Source: CAJPNN01 sp041844735 (GTDB lineage: Bacteria; Bacillota; Clostridia; Peptostreptococcales; Anaerovoracaceae). From it: a stretch of DNA of 23,264 nt. The stretch lies in assembly GCA_041844735.1 (NCBI GenBank), contig JBGZBP010000067.1, positions 1 through 23,264 of the forward strand. Reading direction: 5' to 3'. The notes beneath the pieces were generated by a model that was given only the letters and a program-made list of their open reading frames with translations, did not search any database and was not told where the DNA came from. Below, one piece after another: positions 16,937 to 23,190 of the stretch; the first letter of the stretch is position 1; each line of letters starts with the position of its first letter. The position numbers and the translations under genes are program-made.

Positions 16937-16964
16937 TATATAATAAACTATTTTCATTTGACAA
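16937..16964 (-). promoter_or_regulatory. Candidate ylmH-polA operon promoter
   Basis: On the minus strand, -35 TTGTCA (16964-16959), a 16-base spacer and -10 TATATA (16942-16937); an alternative TATATA gives an 18-base spacer. Predicted start is near 16930. Its -35 occupies the same bases as the -35 of the tRNA promoter on the other strand. Confidence 0.5.
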
Positions 16965-16986
16965 TAAAGTAAAATACAACTATAAT
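16958..16986 (+). promoter_or_regulatory. Perfect-consensus promoter of tRNA-Arg
   Basis: TTGACA (16958-16963), a 17-base spacer and TATAAT (16981-16986): the sigma-A consensus with optimal spacing, as expected for a stable-RNA gene. Predicted start is near 16993, 16 bases before the mature tRNA. Confidence 0.9.
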
Positions 16987-17008
16987 ATTGTATTGTGAGA
17001 AAAAATTT

Positions 17009-17085
17009 GCGTCCATAGCTCAGCTGGATAGAGTAGCACACTACGAATGTGAAGGTCCGGGGTTCGAATCCCTGTGGGCGTGCCA
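17009..17085 (+). tRNA. tRNA-Arg, anticodon ACG
   Basis: A 77-base cloverleaf with an encoded CCA end. Acceptor GCGTCCA pairs with TGGGCGT (ending in G-U at 1-72), D stem GCTC/GAGT, anticodon loop CTACGAA with ACG (A34 normally becomes inosine and reads CGU, CGC and CGA), and T arm CGGGG-TTCGAAT-CCCTG. The top pair of the anticodon stem (27-43) is a G-A mismatch; the other four pairs hold. It has its own strong promoter and terminator. Confidence 0.95.
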
Positions 17086-17168
17086 AATTGATATAAATCT
17101 GAACACTTCACACTTTAAACACTATTATGTGTTTATAAAATGTGTATTTGGAGTCGTTATTATCAGAT

Positions 17169-17200
17169 AAAAGGAGAATTATAATTTATTCTCCTTTTTT
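17169..17200 (+). terminator. Terminator of the tRNA-Arg unit
   Basis: AAAAGGAGAAT (17169-17179) pairs perfectly with ATTCTCCTTTT (17188-17198), with an 8-base loop and a run of T. The stretch between the tRNA and this hairpin also contains a 7-bp hairpin (17116-17135, TAAACAC/GTGTTTA) without a T-tract. Confidence 0.85.
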
Positions 17201-17269
17201 ATTTTGTATGAAATACTATCAATCATATAAATGAACATAGTTATTTTATCTTATTTTCAGAAATAAAAC

Positions 17270-17303
17270 AAAAGGACACCTTTTGCTTTCAAGATGTCCT
17301 TTT
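17270..17303. terminator. Second, bidirectional terminator-like hairpin
   Basis: AAAAGGACA (17270-17278) pairs with TGTCCTTTT (17295-17303). The minus strand continues TTTTGTTTTATTT, a good T-tract, and the plus strand TTTTTGC. The likely main role is to end transcripts coming leftward from the CPBP protease gene at 17608, which has no convincing terminator nearer by. It also insulates the small RNA promoter from the tRNA unit. Confidence 0.65.
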
Positions 17304-17392
17304 TGCTACTAATTCAAATATTCTTTAGTTGTTATACTGATAAAGGAGTATACCCTCTTTTTCTAAGTAGTTTTTCCGTCATTTTTAAATAC

Positions 17393-17421
17393 TTGACAGC
17401 CTCGTCGTCCTGTGCTACTAT
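17393..17421 (+). promoter_or_regulatory. Promoter of the small RNA gene
   Basis: TTGACA (17393-17398), a 17-base spacer and TACTAT (17416-17421), with an extended -10 TGC directly before it. The -35 is perfect and the -10 matches four of six. Predicted start is near A17428. Confidence 0.75.
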
Positions 17422-17427
17422 TCCTTT

Positions 17428-17547
17428 ATTAGGAGAGATGAGCGCAGGGGACGTTTCGGACGTGGTTGCACCCTTAGATGGTGTAGAGAGGTTAAGGTCG
17501 CGGATAGTTGTGGCATGGACCAACTGTGAATTCTCTCTTATTTTTTT
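17428..17547 (+). ncRNA. Structured small RNA of unrecognised family
   Basis: A likely independent RNA of about 120 bases. Visible parts: a promoter 7 bases upstream; a closing stem AGGAGAGA (17431-17438) with TCTCTCTT (17532-17539), followed by ATTTTTTTATC as terminator tract; hairpin 1 ACGT-TTCGG-ACGT (17451-17463); hairpin 2 TTGCACC/GGTGTAG around CTTAGAT (17466-17486); hairpin 3 ATAGTTG/CAACTGT around TGGCATGGAC (17504-17527). The island is far richer in G+C than the flanks. Loops 1 and 3 carry CGGAC and TGGAC, and CGGAT occurs at 17501-17505. I do not find the marks of tmRNA, SRP RNA, 6S, RNase P RNA or a riboswitch I know. The loop sequence ATGGAC recalls the TwoAYGGAY motif, but I cannot confirm that. 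The structure is hand-folded. Confidence 0.7.
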
Positions 17548-17607
17548 ATCTAATTTTGTCCTGTAGGCCTCCTATAAGCAATCAATTACAAATTATGTCA
17601 AAAAACC

Positions 17608-18477
17608 TTACCATAACTTTTTTATTCTAAATACAACCAACCAAATCATCGGTATTATCATTATATACGATACAATGTCCATTGCCGAATTTACCACATC
17701 AATATCTATTGGCGGAGGCAGTGTACCGTTAATATTATTTACAATATGTATAAGTGATGTAAGTATAATATCCCTTGTTTTATAATACACAACACCTACC
17801 AAAATCCCCATGGTCGCCGTATAAACTCCCTGAATAACGCTTCCGTGCCAAACTCCGAAAAGTATTCCTGACACTATAATAGGAAATAAAGGATATTTTA
17901 TAACCTTTTCAAGGGATGTAAATATCAGTCTCCTGAATAAAAGTTCTTCAGAAATAGGCCCGACGAGGACTATTGACAAAAATGTCCATATATAAGGTCC
18001 TGCCGTAATCCCGTCATATGCAGTGGAAAATTGTGAAAGTTCCATAGCCAAATATGGAATACCTCCTAAAAACTTTTCTGCGCAAATCAGCCATATGTCT
18101 GAAACACCGCATATTCCGAACCCGATAACAACACCTATAATTATCTTTTTAAGAGGCGTCAGTCCGGACTTATTCCAACTGTAGCTGTACAAATATTTAT
18201 TTTTTCTATCATTAAGTTCCCTTATATGTTCCTTAAATAAAATCTTCCATACAGCAAAATATAAAATAGACAGAATAAATGCAGAAAGGCTATCCCTGAA
18301 TCCCTCAAGCAAGTATATCTTTTTCTCGGAAACACCTGCATATATCATAGCATCCACCGAAACTGTCATAATTAAAATTGTCAAATACTCATAACTGTAA
18401 TAAAATACAGCCGACAACAGTAAGAATCCTATCTTTTTAATTTTACTGTCATTATTGCTACTCAACGTCAATCCCAT
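17608..18477 (-). CDS. CPBP-family intramembrane metalloprotease
   Basis: A 289-residue polytopic membrane protein of the CAAX protease/bacteriocin-processing (CPBP, Abi) family. Catalytic motifs are present: EELLFRRL (EExxxR) near residue 176, FGVWHG (FxxxH) near 208 and HIVNN in the last conserved helix. Hydrophobic segments occur around 15-40, 55-80, 113-135, 160-180, 195-225 and 260-285. Members cleave membrane substrates or act in bacteriocin self-immunity; the substrate here is unknown. AGGAGG lies five bases before the ATG. It is last in the tmk-holB-ricT-trmN6 operon, where rsmI or related genes are often found in other Firmicutes. Confidence 0.88.
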   Translation of the reverse strand: MGLTLSSNNDSKIKKIGFLLLSAVFYYSYEYLTILIMTVSVDAMIYAGVSEKKIYLLEGFRDSLSAFILSILYFAVWKILFKEHIRELNDRKNKYLYSYSWNKSGLTPLKKIIIGVVIGFGICGVSDIWLICAEKFLGGIPYLAMELSQFSTAYDGITAGPYIWTFLSIVLVGPISEELLFRRLIFTSLEKVIKYPLFPIIVSGILFGVWHGSVIQGVYTATMGILVGVVYYKTRDIILTSLIHIVNNINGTLPPPIDIDVVNSAMDIVSYIMIIPMIWLVVFRIKKLW

Positions 18478-18488
18478 AAAAACCTCCT

Positions 18489-19253
18489 CTACTTCCTCCT
18501 GTATATCTTTTCTATCTCATCTGTATACTCCCCTGTTTCATCGTATATCACTAAGTTCTTCTCGACTATAAATTCCTTTCCTCCATCTTTGACAAACTCC
18601 ATAAGCACCATTTTTGGCTCTGTATCCCATCTTGATGTTACCATTCGTATTCTTCTCGGCTCCATACCGGTTTCTCTTCCCGCTGAAATGGCATCTCCCA
18701 GTCTTGAAGGACGATTTATCATGTACAGACAGCCTCTTGTCTTTAATAACCTCTTTGCCGTCTCCATGAAATCATTCAGAGTTGCGGTTGTTTCGTGTCT
18801 TGCCGTAGCTATTTTATTATCAGGATTTACTATTGCTCTACCTTTTGGAAAATATGGAGGGTTGCAAATAACAGCATCAAATTCTCTTTGCATTTTAATA
18901 TCCATGTCAACATTTTCATCATCAAGCAAATCATCATACGTCATATCTTTAACATCCCGACATGAAAATGATATTTTATTCTCAAGCTTATTTAAAGTCA
19001 CACTCTGCATTGCCAATTTTATTGACGACCTTTGATTATCTATGCCCAATATTTTTTTTGCACGAGTTATCTCGGATAAAATCAAGGGAATTATCCCGTT
19101 CCCCGTTCCCAAATCACAAATATATTCCGCATTTATATGCTTTGATAAAAAATCGGCAATAATTACAGCATCTATACCATAACAAAAACCCTTTTTTTCT
19201 TGAATTATCCTTATGTCCCCAAATCCGGTTTCATCTATTCTAAAACCACTCAT
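18489..19253 (-). CDS. trmN6: TrmN6/YabB-type tRNA adenine-N6 methyltransferase
   Basis: 254 residues with an S-adenosylmethionine fold. Motif I is CDLGTGNGIIPLIL near residue 40 and the catalytic N6-adenine motif is CNPPYFPKG near 133; the N-terminal QEKKGFCYGIDAV matches the family's (F)xYGxDA stretch. Relatives methylate A37 of tRNA1(Val). The ATG at 19253 has GAGG six bases upstream; an in-frame GTG at 19268 overlaps that site and is unlikely. It follows ricT by 18 bases, the standard yaaT-yabB association. yabA, often between them, is missing. Confidence 0.88.
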   Translation of the reverse strand: MSGFRIDETGFGDIRIIQEKKGFCYGIDAVIIADFLSKHINAEYICDLGTGNGIIPLILSEITRAKKILGIDNQRSSIKLAMQSVTLNKLENKISFSCRDVKDMTYDDLLDDENVDMDIKMQREFDAVICNPPYFPKGRAIVNPDNKIATARHETTATLNDFMETAKRLLKTRGCLYMINRPSRLGDAISAGRETGMEPRRIRMVTSRWDTEPKMVLMEFVKDGGKEFIVEKNLVIYDETGEYTDEIEKIYRRK

Positions 19254-19271
19254 TATAAGCCTCTGCACTTG

Positions 19272-20210
19272 CTATTCTTTCAACAAATTTTGAATTTCTC
19301 TCAACTGTTCCTCGTCTATTTCCTCGCTGTTTTTTATTTCGGAAATTATGTCAATATCAGATTCCTTCTTCGTTGAGACCTCGGTTCTTTTTATATCCTT
19401 TTTGTTGTATGTGTAAAAATCCGTAGACAGCTTATCTTCACCATCGTTTTCATTTTCAAGTATAAGCCTGGCTTTTATTATTCCTGTCAGGATATTCGCA
19501 TCAATAACTACAGCTTTTCCATCCGGAGTGATAATTTTTTCCCCCACTGACGGCATGCCTTTATGTAAATAGTTATAAGTATCATTTTCATACTTGAGGC
19601 AGCACATCAGTCTGCCGCAAGATCCTGATATCTTGGTAGGATTAAGAGAGAGATTCTGTATTTTAGCCATTTTTATTGATACAGGCTGAAACTCCGGAAG
19701 CCATTTATGACAACAAAGCGGTCTTCCGCATATACCTATGCCGCCAATCATCTTTGCCTCGTCTCGCACTCCTATTTGTCTCAATTCTATTCTCATGCGG
19801 AATATCGCCGCCAAGTCCTTTACCAGCTCTCTGAAGTCTACACGCCCGTCCGCCGTAAAATAGAAAATTATCTTTGTGGAATCAAATGTATATTCGACAT
19901 CTATGAGCTTCATGTCCAACCCTCTATTTTCTACCTTCTCCTGACACAAAGCTATAGCGTTCTCTTTTTTTCGTACATTTTCTTCATGAATTATCTCATC
20001 CTCTTCAGTAGCTTTTCTTATTATAGGTTTTAAAGGGGCTACAATGTCCTCTTCATCTATTTCTTTAATTCCTCCCAGTGCCGTTCCGAACTCAAGACCC
20101 CTTGCAGTTTCAACTATTACATTATCCCCCTCCTGTATGTCTATTCCATTAGGATCAAAATTGTATATTTTCCCTGCACTCTTAAATCTTATACTAGCAA
20201 CTTTTACCAT
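19272..20210 (-). CDS. ricT: PSP1-domain protein RicT/YaaT
   Basis: 312 residues. The Cys-rich PSP1 core is clear: GGIGICGRPLCCHKWLPEF and SGSCGRLMCCLKYE (about residues 155-210), the region that in Bacillus helps bind Fe-S clusters in the RicA-RicF-RicT complex, which directs RNase Y mRNA processing. An N-terminal beta-rich part (VASIRFKSAGKIYNFD) precedes it, and a charged, poorly conserved tail of about 60 residues ends it. Its ATG shares one base with the holB stop (TAATG), so translation is coupled. The operon position next to holB and tmk is classic. Confidence 0.93.
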   Translation of the reverse strand: MVKVASIRFKSAGKIYNFDPNGIDIQEGDNVIVETARGLEFGTALGGIKEIDEEDIVAPLKPIIRKATEEDEIIHEENVRKKENAIALCQEKVENRGLDMKLIDVEYTFDSTKIIFYFTADGRVDFRELVKDLAAIFRMRIELRQIGVRDEAKMIGGIGICGRPLCCHKWLPEFQPVSIKMAKIQNLSLNPTKISGSCGRLMCCLKYENDTYNYLHKGMPSVGEKIITPDGKAVVIDANILTGIIKARLILENENDGEDKLSTDFYTYNKKDIKRTEVSTKKESDIDIISEIKNSEEIDEEQLREIQNLLKE

Positions 20211-21091
20211 TAAATATTTTCCTCCAAATCTATTATATCAAGAGCCAGAAGCTTTATAGTGTTTGCCCTGCTCATATCTCTATATATATATTTTTTTGCA
20301 ACCTCTATTTTCATTATAATCTGAATCAAAAGTTCAGTAGTTATCTTAGATACTTTACTATATAAAATGCTTTCGTTTAAGCTTACTCCCGAAACATTGC
20401 AGCTATTTAACATAGCATTTCTCAGAACCGCCTCGGAGACATCCAATGCCTTAATAAGACTATCTTTCTTCACATCCTTATTAGTCATAATCTCTATAAA
20501 AGGTCTCAAATCATAATAACATCTGCTCTCAACAGCACAAGATATCATATCCTGTGTTGCATTGATTATCTTATCATCTTCACTGTCTACCTCATCCCCG
20601 TTATCTTCAAATACATTCACACCATCCATAAGTGAGTTGACATCATTCTTACTTCTGATAATACCGCATCGTGACCTTATGGTAGGAAGCAAGGCTTCCT
20701 CAACAGCCGTTGACAATATAATGACTACTCCCGCTATAGGCTCCTCAAGTATTTTCAAAAGCTTATTTTGACTCTGAGGATTCATCCTTTCCGCACCTTT
20801 GATGAGTGCAACCATATATTCTCCTGAAAGCGGTCTTTTCATCAGTCGTCGCCTGAGTGCATCTATACTTTCAACTTTTATATTAAGGTTTGTACCTTCT
20901 CCTTCAACAACCATAATATTGTCCGCCGGCACGCCTCCACCGGTCTCTATTACGCAGTTTGCAAAATAGTCAGCAGTTTCAGATGCTATTTCGCTATCCC
21001 TCCCGACGATTAAATATGCGTGTCCCAAACGATCGGATTTAATCAGCTTATCAATATATTCTTTTGTACTCACGGAAACATTATTTAACAT
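20210..21091 (-). CDS. holB: DNA polymerase III delta' subunit
   Basis: A 293-residue clamp-loader subunit, somewhat shorter than the usual 320-330. The N-terminus has LIKSDRLGHAYLIVGRDSE, where the family P-loop is degenerate (no GxxGxGK), consistent with delta' not using ATP. NPQSQNKLLKILEEP and the sensor SRC motif (PTIRSRCGII) are intact. A run of acidic residues (DNGDEVDSEDDK) lies around 165-180, and the C-terminal collar domain follows. No strong ribosome binding site precedes the ATG. The gap to tmk is 40 bases. Confidence 0.9.
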   Translation of the reverse strand: MLNNVSVSTKEYIDKLIKSDRLGHAYLIVGRDSEIASETADYFANCVIETGGGVPADNIMVVEGEGTNLNIKVESIDALRRRLMKRPLSGEYMVALIKGAERMNPQSQNKLLKILEEPIAGVVIILSTAVEEALLPTIRSRCGIIRSKNDVNSLMDGVNVFEDNGDEVDSEDDKIINATQDMISCAVESRCYYDLRPFIEIMTNKDVKKDSLIKALDVSEAVLRNAMLNSCNVSGVSLNESILYSKVSKITTELLIQIIMKIEVAKKYIYRDMSRANTIKLLALDIIDLEENI

Positions 21092-21131
21092 ATTGTATCT
21101 TTTAATCCATCAGTGAAAATATCATTTACTC

Positions 21132-21764
21132 TTAAAAGTTTTTCTCCACAAACAGCCTTTCTACTTCATTTATGATGCATTTATGTATTTCATCCACACT
21201 ATCCATGGCATCAAGCCTACATAATCTGTGCGGATTGTTAGCGACAATTTCTTCATATCCCCTGTAAACCGAATTGAAATACTTCAAATCTTCCATCTCA
21301 AGCCTATCAAGCTCTCCCTCAAGTCTCGCTCTACCTTCTTCAGGTGGAATCTGCAAAAGAAATGTTCTGTCCGGCATCACCCCTTCAACAGCAATCTCAT
21401 TTACATCACATACCATTTCACCGAGACCTCTTCCATATCCCTGATACGCTATTGACGAATCCAAAAATCTATCACATATAACTATATTGCCTTCTTCAAG
21501 TGCGGGTCTTATAATTTCAGACACAATCTGTGCTCTTGCTGCTGCATAAAGTAACATCTCAGTCACAGGAGACATCATTGTAAGGTCTTTATCCAGTATG
21601 ATGTTTCTTATTTTCTCACTTATTATATTTCCTCCCGGTTCCCTGGTAACAACAAGGGTATGACCTCTCTCAATTAAATATTCTTTTAACATTTCGATCT
21701 GTGTACTTTTACCGGAACCGTCAATCCCCTCAAAAGTTATGAAAATACCTTTATCCATAATCAT
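21132..21764 (-). CDS. tmk: Thymidylate kinase
   Basis: A 210-residue enzyme phosphorylating dTMP to dTDP. P-loop FEGIDGSGKST, the TREPGG motif, and the DR motif CDRFLDSSIAYQGYGRGLG are all present; the LID region near 140-155 is Arg/Glu-rich (RARLEGELDRLE). Two in-frame ATGs, at 21764 and 21758, differ by two residues; a weak AGG is better spaced for the second. Its start is only three bases beyond the stop of the upstream microprotein gene, so initiation is probably coupled to it. Confidence 0.95.
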   Translation of the reverse strand: MIMDKGIFITFEGIDGSGKSTQIEMLKEYLIERGHTLVVTREPGGNIISEKIRNIILDKDLTMMSPVTEMLLYAAARAQIVSEIIRPALEEGNIVICDRFLDSSIAYQGYGRGLGEMVCDVNEIAVEGVMPDRTFLLQIPPEEGRARLEGELDRLEMEDLKYFNSVYRGYEEIVANNPHRLCRLDAMDSVDEIHKCIINEVERLFVEKNF

Positions 21765-21767
21765 TAC

Positions 21768-21899
21768 CTATCTTCTTCTAACAATCTTTCGATTCTTTTT
21801 CTTAAATACTCTATTTTGCAAATCTCCCAAAAGCATTAACACCAAAATAAAAGTAGGTATGCAAAGAAGTAAAACAAAAATTATTTTTAAAAACTGCAT
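21768..21899 (-). CDS. 43-residue single-pass membrane microprotein
   Basis: A short gene between the binding lipoprotein and tmk. It has AGGAGG six bases before its ATG, placed in the last codons of the lipoprotein gene (stop one base upstream). The product begins MQFLKIIFVLLLCIPTFILV; residues 3-24 form one membrane helix, and the rest is a basic cytoplasmic tail (FKKKNRKIVRRR). The charge pattern predicts N-out/C-in topology. Its stop lies three bases before the tmk ATG. The strong site, tight packing and sharply split composition support a real gene. I recognise no family; it may assist the lipoprotein or simply couple translation into tmk. Confidence 0.7.
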   Translation of the reverse strand: MQFLKIIFVLLLCIPTFILVLMLLGDLQNRVFKKKNRKIVRRR

Positions 21900-21900
21900 A

Positions 21901-23001
21901 TCAATCCTCCTGATTAATGCTATATCTTGTAATGTATCCGTTATTCTCAGTAAACTTCTTTACATTCTCTCTGTTAACTTCAACTATTTGCAATTTTTTT
22001 TCATATCCTTTATAATCTCTCTCCACCGTTCCGTTGATAATATTCATAGCGTATCTGAGGGCATATCTTATGTTTACCGGTGAATAGTTATATGTAATCT
22101 GATTTACTCCAAGATCGTCCCATGCAGACTCTATATTTTCCACAAGGGTCTTAGTTCCTCCGATGCCGGTTACCAGTCCGATTTTAAGTCTAATATTTCC
22201 ATTATAGTTCTGAATTGCATCCAAAACACCCATCGAACATTCATCACTTTGTGTGTATACAGCCCTTACATTTCTAACAATCTCCTCAGGAGAGTTATCC
22301 AACCATTTCTGAAATTCGTTCATCGACTTTATCCTTGATGATAATTCAAAGTTTGCAACCACGGACATTCTGTCATCAAGATTTTTATTGAACTCGGTTG
22401 AAAGATATTTAAGCATGAGATCATCCCTGTCTGTAAATGTAACAACATTCACAACACTTGAATCTATCGCTTCCAGGCTTTCATCAGCACATTTTTTAAA
22501 TGGCAATAACATATCCTTTGAAAGTTCTTTTATATCATAGTAGAAAGCTGCATTGACCTTTACTCCGTCCACCATGTCGCCGAAAGTAACTACCGGTACT
22601 CCGAGATCCATTGCATCCTGAATAGCCGTATTTATCCTTTCAGATTCGTACGGATAAATAACGATAGCGTCCATGACCGAATCTATTGCATCATTGATTT
22701 CATCGACCTGTTCATCAACACTTTCGGTGGTTATAATATCAAAAGAAATTCCGTTTTCAACTTCCGATATTTCTCCCTCTGCCACCGCCTGCTCATATAA
22801 CTCGTTAAAATATGCATTATCCCCCTGGGGTAAAATCACCTTTACTGTAGCAACTGTCTGTTTTTCTTTATTAGTGTCATCAGAGTTTTTACAAGACGTC
22901 ATGTTGAGTAGAAATGTAAATATCAAAACAAGAATACAAATTTTTTTAATTGTGGAGACCGGTTTATCGATCACAATATGTCTAAAAATGTTCATTTTCA
23001 A
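21901..23001 (-). CDS. Sugar-type periplasmic-binding lipoprotein (LacI/RbsB fold)
   Basis: About 366 residues. A long basic N-region, a hydrophobic run (KKICILVLIFTFLLNM) and the lipobox MTSC predict a lipoprotein anchored at Cys37. The mature part fits Peripla_BP_4: VKVILPQGDNAYFNELYEQA, then DAIDSVMDAIVIYPYE, LGVPVVTFGD and AVYTQSDECSMGVLDAIQ. Relatives bind sugars or autoinducer-2-like ligands for ABC import or for sensor kinases; no permease, ATPase or kinase gene is adjacent. A TTG at 23001 has AGGAGA eight bases upstream, while ATG at 22995 is 14 away, so the first is slightly favoured. It heads the microprotein-tmk-holB-ricT operon and has its own promoter. Confidence 0.85.
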   Translation of the reverse strand: MKMNIFRHIVIDKPVSTIKKICILVLIFTFLLNMTSCKNSDDTNKEKQTVATVKVILPQGDNAYFNELYEQAVAEGEISEVENGISFDIITTESVDEQVDEINDAIDSVMDAIVIYPYESERINTAIQDAMDLGVPVVTFGDMVDGVKVNAAFYYDIKELSKDMLLPFKKCADESLEAIDSSVVNVVTFTDRDDLMLKYLSTEFNKNLDDRMSVVANFELSSRIKSMNEFQKWLDNSPEEIVRNVRAVYTQSDECSMGVLDAIQNYNGNIRLKIGLVTGIGGTKTLVENIESAWDDLGVNQITYNYSPVNIRYALRYAMNIINGTVERDYKGYEKKLQIVEVNRENVKKFTENNGYITRYSINQED

Positions 23002-23053
23002 GTATACATTCTCCTATAAAATCATCTTATATACAATAAGTTCAGATATTAAA

Positions 23054-23082
23054 ATTATACTCTAAAATACATTGTATGACAA
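23054..23082 (-). promoter_or_regulatory. Promoter of the binding-lipoprotein/tmk operon
   Basis: On the minus strand, -35 TTGTCA (23082-23077), a 17-base spacer and a perfect -10 TATAAT (23059-23054). Predicted start is near 23047, about 46 bases before the coding start. Confidence 0.75.
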
Positions 23083-23146
23083 TAAAAATAAAATACATGG
23101 ATGGTGTCAGCTTTTTTGAAGCATTTTAGTGTTTCTTTGCTGAAAT

Positions 23147-23179
23147 AAAAAAAGAAAAAGAGAACTCATAAGAGTTCTC
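23147..23179 (-). terminator. Terminator of the rRNA operon
   Basis: On the minus strand, 11 bases after the 5S 3' end, GAGAACTC pairs perfectly with GAGTTCTC (23179-23172 with 23167-23160) around a TTAT loop, followed by TTTTTCTTTTTTT. Confidence 0.92.
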
Positions 23180-23190
23180 CATATAATTAA

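Noticed and set aside
16901..17086. Extended N-terminus of the ylmH frame
   Set aside because: It would be translated from the antisense strand of the tRNA gene and across both promoters; ATG 16900 with its own ribosome binding site restores the family N-terminus.
17332..17523. Minus-strand 63-codon frame opposite the small RNA
   Set aside because: It starts at a TTG with no ribosome binding site. The frame is open further upstream and an AGGAGG lies at 17568-17573, but no start codon follows it. Its odd composition is explained by the GC-rich plus-strand RNA.
17428..17547. Small RNA as tmRNA, SRP RNA, 6S RNA or RNase P RNA
   Set aside because: Too short for tmRNA, 6S or RNase P; no tRNA-like CCA end, no SRP GGAAGGAAGCAGC loop, and no RNase P core motifs.
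17438..17566. Plus-strand 42-codon frame (MSAGDVSDVV...) inside the small RNA
   Set aside because: The AGGAG is only two bases from its ATG, it is part of the closing stem, and the terminator T-tract falls within the frame.
17572..17601. Minus-strand promoter-like TTGACA-18-TTATAG after the CPBP gene
   Set aside because: It would start only the unsupported 63-codon frame, and the -10 is poor and overlaps the AGGAGG. Kept only as a possible antisense start.
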